Part shown: one piece after another, positions 45,931-54,209 of the stretch
How the letters are laid out: every line of letters starts with the position of its first letter
Numbering within the stretch: position 1 is the first letter of the stretch
Source: Sinorhizobium terangae
GTDB lineage: Bacteria > Pseudomonadota > Alphaproteobacteria > Rhizobiales > Rhizobiaceae
Assembly (NCBI RefSeq): GCF_009601505.1
Contig: NZ_WITC01000101.1
Location: 1 to 55,878, forward strand
Direction: 5' to 3'
DNA: 55,878 bases
The notes under the pieces: model-generated
The model's database searches: none
Told to the model about the DNA's origin: nothing
Seen by the model: the letters and a program-made list of their open reading frames with translations, nothing else
Translations under genes and position numbers: made by a program

Positions 45931-46830
45931 ATGGCCGTCGTTCGCATCATCTGGAAGGTCGTGTTCGATGCGCTCTGGCATTTCAGCGAGGATGACGGCT
46001 GGGCGATGGCGAGCCATGTGGCACTGTCCTCGCTGATGGCCGTCTTTCCCTTCCTGATCTTCGGCACGGCGCTCGGCAGCTTTCTCGGCGCCGACCAGTT
46101 TGCGGAGACCGCCGTCCATCTGATTTTCGATGCCTGGCCGGAATCGATCGCCAAACCGGTGGCTGACGAGGTTGTGCGGGTGCTGACGATCCCGCGCGGC
46201 GGATTGCTCACCGTCTCGGTGCTCGCTGCCGCCTATTTCGCCTCCAACGGTGTCGAAGCGCTCAGAATTGCGCTAAACCGCGCCTACCGGGTGGCGGAAA
46301 GCCGCCCCTGGTACATGACGCGGCTTGCGAGCCTCGGCTTCGTGATCGCCGGCGTGCTCATCCTTGCCGTCATCAGCGTCCTGCTCGTCGCCGTGCCGCT
46401 TGCGGTGCGCAATGCCGACCAATGGCTACCCTGGCTGGACTCCGTCCTCGCAACCGCCGATGACTGGGGGCTGACGCTGGCCCTGGTCATGGTCACCGGC
46501 GGGCTGCTGGTATCGCATCTCTGGCTTCCGGACGGGCACCGCAAGATCCTCGATGTGCTTCCCGGAATTGTTCTGACACTGCTGTGCTGGTCGATTGGCG
46601 CCTACGCCTTTGCTTACTACCTCAAAGCCTTCTCCAGCTATGTGACCACCTATGCCGGTCTCGCCTCGGTCGTGATCGTTCTGGTGTTCCTGTACATGAT
46701 CGGCGCAATCTTCATCATCGGCGCCGAGATCAACGCCGCCATCATGAAGTTCAGGGTCAAGCGCCTCGTCATGCGCAGTTTCCTGGGCCAGCGCGTGAAT
46801 GACGATCACCCCGCCGAGAATGGCTCATAG
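45931..46830 (+). CDS. YihY/UPF0761 family inner-membrane protein
   Basis: A 299-residue membrane protein with about six helices and the YihY core: SLMAVFPFLIF, then NRAYRVAESRPWYMTRL and YAGLASVVIVLVFLYMIGAIFIIGAEINA. The old RNase BN name for this family is wrong. Function unknown. Divergent from the SDR, and its 3' end overlaps gluQ by six bases on the other strand. Confidence 0.88.
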   Translation: MAVVRIIWKVVFDALWHFSEDDGWAMASHVALSSLMAVFPFLIFGTALGSFLGADQFAETAVHLIFDAWPESIAKPVADEVVRVLTIPRGGLLTVSVLAAAYFASNGVEALRIALNRAYRVAESRPWYMTRLASLGFVIAGVLILAVISVLLVAVPLAVRNADQWLPWLDSVLATADDWGLTLALVMVTGGLLVSHLWLPDGHRKILDVLPGIVLTLLCWSIGAYAFAYYLKAFSSYVTTYAGLASVVIVLVFLYMIGAIFIIGAEINAAIMKFRVKRLVMRSFLGQRVNDDHPAENGS

Positions 46831-47724
46831 CACCATTTCACGAATATCCGCGGGCGTCCTTCCGGCAGCGCGGAAAGCCGCGATTCCGGTGTCCTTGTTG
46901 CTCTTCGCCAGCTTCCTGCCGTCCGGCCCGAGGATCAGGCGGTGATGGTGGTAGACCGGTTCCGGCAGGTCGAGAAGCCGCTGGAGCAGACGATGGAGCG
47001 ACGTCGCATGATAGAGATCGCGCCCCCGCACGACATGGGTGACGCCCTGCAACGCGTCGTCAACAACCACCGAGAGGTGGTAGCTCGATGGCGCGTCCGA
47101 ACGCGAAAGGATCACATCGCCCCAGCTTGCGGGATCGGCCGCGATCTGGCCCTTTTCCCCGGCGGGCCCCGCTCCCGTCTCCTGCCACGTCAATGGGCCG
47201 GGAACGAGATCGACCGCTTTTTCGACGTCCAGGCGCCAGGCAAAGGGCCGATCTCCGGCGATGAGAGCAGCTTGCTCGCCCAGCGATAGTTCGCGCTCGC
47301 GGCCCGGATAAAGCGGCGTTCCGTCCGGATCGCGCGGCCAGGCCGACCCCTCGGCTTCCGCCGCGGCCACCGCCGCCCGGATCTCCCCGCGGGTCATGAC
47401 GGATGGATAGACGATACCCATTGCCAGCAGGCGCTGAAGCATATCGTCATAAAGGTCGAGGTGTTCGGATTGGCGGCGAACCGGCTGCTCCCAACTAAGA
47501 CCCAGCCAGCCAAGATCGTCGAAGATCGCCTGTTCGAGCTCCGGGCGGCAACGCGCGCGGTCGATATCCTCGATCCGCAGCAGAAAGCGTCCATTAGCGG
47601 CGGCCGCCATGTCATGATTGAGGATGGCGGACAGGGCGTGACCGAGGTGCAGAAGGCCGTTAGGGCTCGGTGCGAAACGAAAAACGGGTTGTTCCGGCAA
47701 AATGGGCATCGTTTCCTTTGACAT
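46825..47724 (-). CDS. gluQ: Glutamyl-Q tRNA(Asp) synthetase
   Basis: A 299-residue GluRS-like catalytic domain with no anticodon-binding domain, as in GluQRS. HLGH at residues 26-29 is the HIGH motif and KLAKS the KMSKS-like motif; RFAPSPNG and LRIEDID are the glutamyl-synthetase signatures. It attaches glutamate to queuosine in tRNA(Asp). The cysteines of the E. coli zinc site are not visible here (VYPSVMTRGEI). The VUT queuosine-precursor transporter earlier in the window is a partner in the same modification pathway. Confidence 0.9.
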   Translation of the reverse strand: MSKETMPILPEQPVFRFAPSPNGLLHLGHALSAILNHDMAAAANGRFLLRIEDIDRARCRPELEQAIFDDLGWLGLSWEQPVRRQSEHLDLYDDMLQRLLAMGIVYPSVMTRGEIRAAVAAAEAEGSAWPRDPDGTPLYPGRERELSLGEQAALIAGDRPFAWRLDVEKAVDLVPGPLTWQETGAGPAGEKGQIAADPASWGDVILSRSDAPSSYHLSVVVDDALQGVTHVVRGRDLYHATSLHRLLQRLLDLPEPVYHHHRLILGPDGRKLAKSNKDTGIAAFRAAGRTPADIREMVL

Positions 47725-47751
47725 GGAAGCGGTATAAAGGTCATCCGCTTT

Positions 47752-47859
47752 CTACAGCGCCGCGCGTCTTTTCATACGCACAAGGCACGTTGTAGCACTT
47801 TGAATTGCTGCATGTTTTTGTCCTTGAATCGGTTACGATCCAAGGAAACTTATGCAGTG
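47752..47859 (+). repeat. Two-hairpin repeat, copy 7
   Basis: CTACAGCGCCGCGCGTCTT to CTTATGCAGTGG, with GTTGTAGCACTTTGAATTGCTGCATG and second hairpin CTTGAATCGG/CGATCCAAGG. It ends nine bases before the glycosylase ATG, so it covers that leader. A frame open from 47805 is repeat-derived. Confidence 0.8.
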
Positions 47860-47867
47860 GAGGGCGC

Positions 47868-48515
47868 ATGCGGATCATCCGGACGCACGAGGATATCGAG
47901 GCCGGGCTTGCCGGCCTGGTGATGCTCGACGCCCGCCTCGAGCACGTGGTCGCCAAGGCAGGGCCGGTGCCGCTCAGGAGAACCGATCCCGGATATCGCG
48001 GTCTCGCCAACATCATCGTTTCGCAAATGGTCTCGAAGGCGAGCGCCGCCGCGATCTGGCGGCGCATGGAAGCCTCCCTCGGCGAGATCAGTCCGGCGGC
48101 GGTCCTTTCGCTCGGCGACGAAGATTGCCGGCAATTCGGCCTCTCCCGCGCCAAGGCCGATACATTGCGGCGAGTCGCAGCAGCGGCGGCTGCCGGCGAG
48201 ATCGATCTCGACGCCATCTGCAACGCTGAGGCCACGGTGGCGATCCACGAATTGACGGCAATCAAGGGGGTCGGTCGGTGGACGGCGGAGGTCTACCTGC
48301 TTTTCTGTGCCGGCCATCCGGACGTCTTTCCTTCCGGCGACGTGGCACTGCAGAACGCCATCGGCCACGCGCTCGAGTTCGATCTGCGCCCGACGGCAAG
48401 CGAGATTGATTCGCTCGCGACCTCCTGGTCACCCTGGCGCAGCGTCGCCGCGCGCCTGTTCTGGGCCTATTATGCACAGGAAATGCGGCGCGATGTGCTG
48501 CCGGTGACGCCTTGA
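47868..48515 (+). CDS. DNA-3-methyladenine glycosylase (AlkA-like, HhH-GPD)
   Basis: A 215-residue glycosylase. The helix-hairpin-helix LTAIKGVGRWTAEVYLLF and the GPD-type PSGDVAL with the catalytic Asp are present. It removes alkylated bases, starting base excision repair. ATG 47868 follows GGAGGG. The upstream repeat replaces a normal leader. Divergent from gluQ. Confidence 0.9.
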   Translation: MRIIRTHEDIEAGLAGLVMLDARLEHVVAKAGPVPLRRTDPGYRGLANIIVSQMVSKASAAAIWRRMEASLGEISPAAVLSLGDEDCRQFGLSRAKADTLRRVAAAAAAGEIDLDAICNAEATVAIHELTAIKGVGRWTAEVYLLFCAGHPDVFPSGDVALQNAIGHALEFDLRPTASEIDSLATSWSPWRSVAARLFWAYYAQEMRRDVLPVTP

Positions 48516-48553
48516 AGAAAAAAGCGAATCCTTCACGCCGTTTTTGTTTGTGG

Positions 48554-48583
48554 CTTCACAATCCTGTTGCAACACGACTAATA
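48554..48583 (+). promoter_or_regulatory. Candidate promoter for the HNH gene
   Basis: CTTCAC at 48554-48559, 18 bases, then CTAATA at 48578-48583. Near-consensus spacing, weak boxes. Confidence 0.35.
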
Positions 48584-48621
48584 TAGAAGGTGCAGATGCC
48601 GAATCGATCAGGAGAATACGC

Positions 48622-49179
48622 TTGACGATTGCAGTCTCACCACAGGCCCTGCCGGCGCTCGTCTTGAACGCCGACTACCGGCCTCTGAGTTACTATCCCT
48701 TGTCGCTCTGGTCCTGGCAGGACGCGATCAAGGCCGTCTTCCTTGACCGCGTCACGATCCTCGCCGAATACGAACATTCAGTCTCGTCGCCAAGCTTTTC
48801 GATGCGGCTGCCGAGCGTCGTTTGTCTCAAGAGTTATGTGCAGCCGTCGCGCCATCCGGCCTTCACCCGGTTCAACGTCTTCCTGCGTGACAAGTTCGAG
48901 TGCCAGTATTGCGGATCGCCGGACGACCTGACCTTCGATCATGTGGTGCCGCGCGCCCATGGTGGCCAGACGACCTGGGAAAATGTCGTGGCGGCCTGTT
49001 CGCCGTGCAACCTGCGCAAGGGCAGCAAGCTACCGAAGCAGGCCAATATGTTCCCGCATCAAAAGCCGTACCAGCCGACGGTGCAGGACCTTCACAACAA
49101 CGGCCGGCTCTTCCCGCCGAACCATCTGCACGAAAGCTGGATGGACTATCTCTACTGGGATGTTGAACTGCAGCCGTAA
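48622..49179 (+). CDS. HNH endonuclease family protein
   Basis: A 185-residue protein with a TTG start at 48622 and GGAGA six bases upstream; an ATG far upstream would add unmatched residues. The HNH core carries CQYCG (zinc knuckle), DHVVPRAHGG and ACSPCN (second Cys pair), in the C-terminal half. It is a conserved chromosomal type in Rhizobiales rather than a mobile-element nuclease. Function unknown. A truncated repeat (copy 8) follows. Confidence 0.85.
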   Translation: MTIAVSPQALPALVLNADYRPLSYYPLSLWSWQDAIKAVFLDRVTILAEYEHSVSSPSFSMRLPSVVCLKSYVQPSRHPAFTRFNVFLRDKFECQYCGSPDDLTFDHVVPRAHGGQTTWENVVAACSPCNLRKGSKLPKQANMFPHQKPYQPTVQDLHNNGRLFPPNHLHESWMDYLYWDVELQP

Positions 49180-49187
49180 GGGTCAGG

Positions 49188-49250
49188 CCTACAGCGCCGC
49201 GCGTCCTATCAGATGCGCAATCGGCTACGATTCAAGGAAACATGCAGTAG
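49188..49250 (+). repeat. Two-hairpin repeat, copy 8 (internally deleted)
   Basis: CTACAGCGCCGCGCGTCC runs almost directly into CAATCGGCTACGATTCAAGGAAACATGCAGTAG, so the middle block found in the other copies is missing. It lies between the convergent HNH and dsbB stops. Confidence 0.75.
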
Positions 49251-49256
49251 GCGTCA

Positions 49257-49766
49257 TCAAGCCTTGGCGGCAGCGCGCAATGCGATCGCAGCCAGGATAA
49301 GGCTTGCGATCACGTTCCAGCCCGCGAATGAGAGGCCAAGCACGCGCAGCGCCGCATCCGTGCAGGAAGGGGCGTGCTTCGCATCGAGATCGCCGAGCAG
49401 GTCGCCCACATCAGACGAGACGCCTTGGGCGGCCGTCGCGCAGGTCGACGGTCCCTCCCAGAAATGCCATTCAACGCCCGAATGATAGACGCCCATCCCG
49501 GCGCCGACGAGCATCAGGACGCCGACGAGCAGAAGCAGCGTGCGCGTGATCCATGCCGGCAGCTTGAGAGCGCTCGAAACGATTGCCAGAAGGCCGAGCG
49601 GAATGCCGTAGTAATAGGGATTGCGCTGCAGCAGGCAAAGCGCACAGGGGATATAGCCGCCAATGTGCTCGAAGCCGAGCGCGCCGCCGACCGTCGCCGC
49701 CATGCCGAGCGTGACAAGAACGGCGCCAACAAGATGCTGGCGTTGGACGACGGAAACTGCGGTCAT
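49257..49766 (-). CDS. dsbB: Disulfide bond formation protein DsbB family
   Basis: A 169-residue membrane protein with four helices. Two periplasmic cysteine pairs occur: Cys41-Cys44 (PCALC) and Cys109 with Cys135. DsbB reoxidises DsbA using quinone. Start at ATG 49766 with GAGG five bases away. Convergent with the HNH gene. The next 211 bp up to the tRNA (49767-49977) hold the dsbB leader and the tRNA promoter. Confidence 0.88.
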   Translation of the reverse strand: MTAVSVVQRQHLVGAVLVTLGMAATVGGALGFEHIGGYIPCALCLLQRNPYYYGIPLGLLAIVSSALKLPAWITRTLLLLVGVLMLVGAGMGVYHSGVEWHFWEGPSTCATAAQGVSSDVGDLLGDLDAKHAPSCTDAALRVLGLSFAGWNVIASLILAAIALRAAAKA

Positions 49767-49921
49767 GGATACCTCGCGGTCGAGCGACAGGGTGGGCGCT
49801 GCGGCGCCGGACGTATAATCACGACGCCTTCTTAAGAAGGATTGGCGGCGCTGTAAATTGCCCGCAAGACACACAGCCTGCACGCTTTTGTGATCGCCGG
49901 ATGGCGAAATGCATTTTCGCG

Positions 49922-49950
49922 GTTGACCGGCGCGAAATCGATCGTGTAAA
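49922..49950 (+). promoter_or_regulatory. Candidate tRNA-Leu promoter
   Basis: GTTGAC at 49922-49927, a 17-base spacer and TGTAAA at 49945-49950. It ends 27 bases before the tRNA. Confidence 0.5.
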
Positions 49951-49977
49951 TCGCAATCCGCTGACATCACAGCCTGA

Positions 49978-50062
49978 GCCCCATTGGCGGAATTGGTAGA
50001 CGCGCTCGACTCAAAATCGAGTTCCGAAAGGAGTGCTGGTTCGACCCCGGCATGGGGCACCA
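49978..50062 (+). tRNA. tRNA-Leu(CAA)
   Basis: An 85-nt tRNA with the acceptor stem GCCCCAT/ATGGGGC, D arm, anticodon stem CTCGA/TCGAG, loop CTCAAAA with anticodon CAA (reads UUG), long variable arm typical of Leu, T arm GGTTCGACCCC, and encoded CCA (50060-50062). A tyrosine recombinase lies 89 bp downstream, pointing at it, so the 3' end is probably the attachment site; the tRNA itself is intact. Confidence 0.95.
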
Positions 50063-50068
50063 ACCTCT

Positions 50069-50100
50069 AAAATCAGCTTTGATTTTATTGTGCTTTTTGC
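50069..50100 (+). terminator. Terminator after tRNA-Leu
   Basis: AAAATCA pairs with TGATTTT around GCTT (50069-50086), followed by ATTGTGCTTTTTG. Confidence 0.55.
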
Positions 50101-50151
50101 CTGTTTTTGCCTCACATTTTCCAACCCTCGAAAGTGTGGGACAAAAATGAC

Positions 50152-51246
50152 CTACTTTTGTTCCGGCACGAGCTTGTGCATTGCGCCTGCCGCCATCTTC
50201 TTTCGGCGTGCTTTTTTGGTGTAGGTCGTCGTCTGGTTCTTCGTCGTCCAGCCGAAAATTGCCATCAACTCTTCGTCCGTCGCGCCGTTCTCTGCAGCAA
50301 TCGTGGCGCCGGCTTTCCGCAGGCCGTGGGTGGTGCAATGGAAGAGCCCGGCCTGGTCGCACCAGTCGCGCATCTTGTTGCCGAGGCCGTTGGTAGTGAA
50401 CGGCTTCTTGAACTCGGTCACGAGAAACGTCAGCTCACCGGTCGGGCTCGCATCAATCGTCTTCTGCAGATCAGGCAGGACGGGGATCTCGACCGTGACG
50501 CCGCTGGACTTCCGCGTCTTCTCCGGCCGGATGGACAGGATGCCGTTGCGGATGTGCTGGCGACCGAGGATGGCAAGGCTGTCGAGACGCAGGCCAGTAT
50601 AGAGCGCCAAGTGCAGCATAAGTCGCGCCTTCGATCCAGCTGGATGCGTTGCCTCGAACTGCCGCACCTCTTCGACTGTCCATGTGTGGAAGCCGTCGCC
50701 TGAATAGAGGAGCTTGATCTTGGCGGCCGGATTCAAGGCGGCTAGGTCGCTTTCGACTGCCCATGAGAACATCGCGGAGATCGCCCGCTTTACGTCGTTG
50801 CGGGCGCCGGGCTTTTCGCGTAGCGCGTCACGGATCTCCAGAACATGCCGCTTGCGCATGTCGGCATAGGGCAGGTCGCCGCAGCGGGCCTTGCCGAACT
50901 TGTACTCGCAGACTTCTTCCAGAATGGTCGACCGGCGAGCAAGTACAGTGGCGCTGATATTTCCCTGAACGCGCCGTTTATACTCTGCCAGAAGCCAATC
51001 GACGGTGCCTTCCGCCGCCTGACGCTTCAGTGGCTCCGGTCTCTTCTCCTCCTGTCCCTCCGGCACATAGGCCACCCCGAGGCGTGCGCAGGCGACTTCC
51101 CTGTCAAACTCGGCCGTTCCCGGCTTCTCGCGAAGGCGGATCTTCTTCTTGCCCGGCGCGCGAAAATAATATCGCGGCTCCCGGGTGCGGAAGTCGCGAT
51201 CGAGGCTGACGCCTTTCGGCAGTTTGTCATTGACCCTTTTTGGCAT
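50152..51246 (-). CDS. Site-specific tyrosine recombinase (integrase)
   Basis: A 364-residue integrase taken from ATG 51246. The catalytic residues are Arg220 (GLRLDS), His307-xx-Arg310 (HGLRK), Trp333 (FGW in place of the second His) and Tyr342 (TYTKKA). The N-terminal 150 residues hold an arm-binding and core-binding domain (DUF4102-less type). It integrates the element into the tRNA-Leu end. It shares 20 bp with the end of the excisionase-like gene. The recombinase type is common in rhizobial prophages. Confidence 0.92.
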   Translation of the reverse strand: MPKRVNDKLPKGVSLDRDFRTREPRYYFRAPGKKKIRLREKPGTAEFDREVACARLGVAYVPEGQEEKRPEPLKRQAAEGTVDWLLAEYKRRVQGNISATVLARRSTILEEVCEYKFGKARCGDLPYADMRKRHVLEIRDALREKPGARNDVKRAISAMFSWAVESDLAALNPAAKIKLLYSGDGFHTWTVEEVRQFEATHPAGSKARLMLHLALYTGLRLDSLAILGRQHIRNGILSIRPEKTRKSSGVTVEIPVLPDLQKTIDASPTGELTFLVTEFKKPFTTNGLGNKMRDWCDQAGLFHCTTHGLRKAGATIAAENGATDEELMAIFGWTTKNQTTTYTKKARRKKMAAGAMHKLVPEQK

Positions 51247-51541
51247 TGTCGAAAGCATTGCCCTGTGGCTGTTGTTCGTCTTGGTCGCTCGCCGCGCCAG
51301 CCTTGTGGGGGAGCGCAAGGAAGCTATCCCACAATTCGTCTACGCTCCAGATGTTGCGGCCGCGTAGCACGCGCGGCTGCGGCATGGTGCCGGCCTCGAC
51401 AGCGCTGTCGAACAGCGATGGGCTGATGCTAAGGAGGGCCGCTGCCTGCTCGCGTGTAACGCCGAAGGGCTGCAGCGTCGTCGGAAGGATGGCCGAACGG
51501 CGGGGGCGGTCGTTCTGTGCGCGGTTAAGTGCTGTTGCCAT
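51227..51541 (-). CDS. Excisionase / AlpA-like DNA-binding protein
   Basis: A 104-residue protein with a winged-helix-like stretch: VTREQAAALLSISPSLFD and PQPRVLRGRNIWSVDELWDSFLAL, the MerR/AlpA/Xis pattern used to direct integrases. ATG 51541 with GAGGAGG upstream; a GTG one codon earlier is possible. It overlaps the integrase start and the HNH stop (TGATG). Confidence 0.75.
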   Translation of the reverse strand: MATALNRAQNDRPRRSAILPTTLQPFGVTREQAAALLSISPSLFDSAVEAGTMPQPRVLRGRNIWSVDELWDSFLALPHKAGAASDQDEQQPQGNAFDNAKKGQ

Positions 51542-51909
51542 CACAGTACCTCCTCACATTCCAGTGCCGGCCCGCCGTTGTGGCCGATCATGCCGCGCTT
51601 TGCCTGCTCTCGGCGCTTCGCGTTTTCCTTGCGGGTAACCATCTCGACGTGTCCCTTGTCCGGCCGGACGCAGAGCCGATTGCGGCAATAGTGGTCGAGT
51701 TCCTTTTTGCCCGGGATGTATCCGTGCTCGTTGGTCCACATGGCGATGTGGACGGCAACGGTTTGGCCGTCGAGCGACATGCGCGGGTAGCCAGCGCCGC
51801 GGCCGTTCTTTCCCGAGTCCGGGCCGGTCCAAACATAGCAGCCGGTAACAGGGTCGATCTCGACCCGGGCCATAATCTTCGCCCTGATGCGGTCACGCCT
51901 GCTGCTCAT
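51541..51909 (-). CDS. HNH endonuclease (phage type)
   Basis: A 122-residue protein. VEIDPVTGCYVWTGP is a common opening of phage HNH proteins; DHYCRNRLCVRPDKGHVEMVTRKEN holds the His-Cys core with two cysteines and HxxN-like residues. Such HNH enzymes occur near phage packaging genes or as free homing nucleases. Start ATG 51909 overlaps the previous stop (ATGA). Confidence 0.8.
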   Translation of the reverse strand: MSSRRDRIRAKIMARVEIDPVTGCYVWTGPDSGKNGRGAGYPRMSLDGQTVAVHIAMWTNEHGYIPGKKELDHYCRNRLCVRPDKGHVEMVTRKENAKRREQAKRGMIGHNGGPALECEEVL

Positions 51910-52439
51910 CCGCGGCGCCTCCAGGCGTCGAAGTGGCCGCGCAAGTCGCACCAGCGCTCCGCGGCTGCGTGATCTTCGTTCAACTGCCTGCGCGAGCCGA
52001 TGCCGAGGATGGAGCGCACTTTCGTGGCGGCGCGTTCGTCGGTCAGCGGACGATCAAGGCCGTGGCACTCCTCGAGGAATTTCTTGAATGACGGCTCGCC
52101 GCATTTAATGGCGCACTCGGCGGCATAGTTCTTTTCCGGCCGCTCTTCGTAGCAGGCGAGCGCGCGCGTCTTTTCGGCCAGTCGATCAACGAGGCGGCCA
52201 TAGATCCGCAGCAGGAATTCGATATCGGAATGGGCGTGGAGGAGAAACTCCTCGTCCTGCCAACCGCATTCCTCGGTAACAGTGGCGACAGGCGATAGCG
52301 CAGCGCCCGGTAGCAGGCGCGCGAAGAGCTGACGCTGGCCGCGTGCCTTGACGTCCACGGTCCAGTCACGGCTGGCCTCGCCATGGCGGGCACGGATCTT
52401 GTCCAGCCGTATCTGATCTGGAGACGGGCCTGCATTCAT
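51906..52439 (-). CDS. Hypothetical protein of the integrated element
   Basis: A 177-residue protein starting at ATG 52439, overlapped by the stop of the DUF4326 gene. It is polar and mostly helical, with many Arg/Glu residues. No domain is recognised. Its position in the compact operon suggests an element-related role only. Confidence 0.65.
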   Translation of the reverse strand: MNAGPSPDQIRLDKIRARHGEASRDWTVDVKARGQRQLFARLLPGAALSPVATVTEECGWQDEEFLLHAHSDIEFLLRIYGRLVDRLAEKTRALACYEERPEKNYAAECAIKCGEPSFKKFLEECHGLDRPLTDERAATKVRSILGIGSRRQLNEDHAAAERWCDLRGHFDAWRRRG

Positions 52440-52810
52440 CGGCGGCCGCCCTTCCATTCGGGAGCGTTGGCGAGACCGAGCAGCACTTCGCCGTGGCAGG
52501 GCGCGCCTGGCCTGCACCAGCAGGCGAGATTCTTGCCGCGAAGCTCGTCGATGTTTTCGGCGATGAAGCGACGGGTGCGCTGCAGCGCCTCGACATCGGG
52601 ATCGGCGCCGACGTGCAGCAGTCCGGCAAGCAGCGCCTTATAGAGGTCAACGCAATAGGCCGCCTCTCCATGCTTGCCGACGACAAAGGGATTTCCCCAT
52701 AGCCCGGGCCGTCCGACATGGACGACTTCGAGGCCGTTGACCGATTTGGAATGCGCCTGCAGGTCGAAGCCCTTGCGGCGGGAAAGCTGGAGGCGGACGG
52801 GCTTCGTCAT
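52436..52810 (-). CDS. DUF4326 domain protein
   Basis: A 124-residue protein. VGRPGLWGNPF is the hallmark N-terminal motif (about residues 32-42), and the C-terminal CWCRPGAPCHGEVLL supplies a Cys-x-Cys...Cys-His cluster that may bind metal or act chemically. DUF4326 is found in phages and islands; function unknown. ATGA overlaps at both ends. Confidence 0.82.
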   Translation of the reverse strand: MTKPVRLQLSRRKGFDLQAHSKSVNGLEVVHVGRPGLWGNPFVVGKHGEAAYCVDLYKALLAGLLHVGADPDVEALQRTRRFIAENIDELRGKNLACWCRPGAPCHGEVLLGLANAPEWKGGRR

Positions 52811-53115
52811 TGGCGCGGCGCTCCAATCACGACTGTCTGGCAGTGGCCGTTGCCTCTGGCGATCTGCTCCGCAAGCGCTCGCGGAAGCGCACGCTCCATC
52901 GCCTTGCGCAGTTCCTTTCGGTGGTGCGTGTCGGCGACGGAAGAAAGCACGGCCGCCTGAACCGTGACCAGTGCGCCGCAGACGGCATTGATCATTGGCG
53001 CGTCGAATTGCTTTGCCGTTTCCTGGATTGCCGCGTCGATCGCATCCGCAAGGATCTGCGCCTGGCGTGCCTCTTCGGCCTTCCATGCCTTGATTGCTTC
53101 TGGAGTTGGCGTCAT
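52807..53115 (-). CDS. Hypothetical protein of the integrated element
   Basis: A 102-residue, mainly helical protein with no recognised domain. Residues 8-60 are Ala-rich helices, and an HHRKELRKAMERALPRAL basic-amphipathic stretch follows. ATGA overlaps with both neighbours. Confidence 0.65.
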   Translation of the reverse strand: MTPTPEAIKAWKAEEARQAQILADAIDAAIQETAKQFDAPMINAVCGALVTVQAAVLSSVADTHHRKELRKAMERALPRALAEQIARGNGHCQTVVIGAPRQ

Positions 53116-54209
53116 CGCCGTACCTCCGGGAAACCGTTGTGCTCGATGCCGTCCAGGAGGCGACCGGCGGCTTTCTTGCCGATGCGGTAGACATCTGGCT
53201 CGTCATCGATGTGTCCATCGGTATTGGCTAGGTTCTCGGGGGCATAGTGCCATGTGTCGTTGATAAGCTCGGCCGTGTCGACCATCCCTCGCTGGCGCTC
53301 AACGTTTTCACCCGGCGTCCACTCGCCCCATTGCTTGAACAGGAACGGCACGCCCGCAGCGGCACACTGATCGCGGAGCGAGCGCGCCCAATCTGGATGC
53401 ATCGGACGGGCGCCGGGGCCGCTCTCGCCGCCGGCGACGACCCAGTCTAGTTTCGGATCTGGCTGACCGAAGATACCCGTGATGCTCTGTTCGCCATCAG
53501 AAGCGAGACCGCTCAACGCATCGAAGTGAAGCCGGCAACCATCGCGCTCGCCGTCGTCAAGCCACGTCAGATCGAGCGGCCCGAGCAGCGGTTCGGCGCT
53601 GATCCAGCGGACGGCGGCAGGTGTGTCGAGCAGGAGCGGGATGCGTTCGTCGGCTCGCTTCTGATCCTCGACCGAGACGCCGAGCCAGACGTTCGGGAGG
53701 GGCCATTCCCGGTCCTCGATCGAGCCGGCCGCGCATGGTGATCCGGAGATCTCGGCCGCGGCATTGCCCCATCTCCGCTGAAACTCGGCGGGATAGTTTT
53801 CCGCGCAGATCTGCATGCCGCGTGCATACTCCCGCATGCGCTCCGGGCGTTTCGTCAGCACCTGGAACGTGTGCTGCGGTGCCAGCGCCATGACGGCGAA
53901 GACCTGGTCGATCCACTCGTCAGGCACGCCCTCGGCGAAAAGATCGCCATGGGCGCAGACGAAGATCATGCGCGGCTTCGTCCAGCGCAGCGGCTGGTCG
54001 AGCCATTCGCGGTTGAAGCGCACCTCGCCGGTCCAGACCGGCCCCGCCTTGGTGTCCTTCGTCAGGCCCTTGCGGCTTTCGTGGTTCTTCAGCCGCGTGC
54101 CGGCGAGCTTCATCGCGTAGCAGTTGGTGCAGCCGGGGGAGACGACGGCGCAGCCGGTGATCGGGTTCCAGGTGGCGTCCGTCCATTCGATCTTGGTGCC
54201 GTCAGCCAT
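53112..54209 (-). CDS. DUF5131 family (phage Gp37/Gp68) protein
   Basis: A 365-residue protein. The N-terminus TKIEWTDATWNPITGC begins the family, with Cys20, Cys27 and Cys30 spaced like an iron-sulfur (SPL/radical-SAM-like) site. Later motifs include FVCAHGDLFAEGVPD, FQVLTKRPERM and VWLGVSVEDQ, then WVVAGGESGPGARPMHPDW. The role is unknown. It is the largest gene of the element's operon visible here. Confidence 0.85.
   Translation of the reverse strand: MADGTKIEWTDATWNPITGCAVVSPGCTNCYAMKLAGTRLKNHESRKGLTKDTKAGPVWTGEVRFNREWLDQPLRWTKPRMIFVCAHGDLFAEGVPDEWIDQVFAVMALAPQHTFQVLTKRPERMREYARGMQICAENYPAEFQRRWGNAAAEISGSPCAAGSIEDREWPLPNVWLGVSVEDQKRADERIPLLLDTPAAVRWISAEPLLGPLDLTWLDDGERDGCRLHFDALSGLASDGEQSITGIFGQPDPKLDWVVAGGESGPGARPMHPDWARSLRDQCAAAGVPFLFKQWGEWTPGENVERQRGMVDTAELINDTWHYAPENLANTDGHIDDEPDVYRIGKKAAGRLLDGIEHNGFPEVRR

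Noticed and set aside
47805..47867. Extension of the glycosylase upstream of ATG 47868
   Set aside because: Encoded by repeat copy 7; GGAGGG favours 47868.
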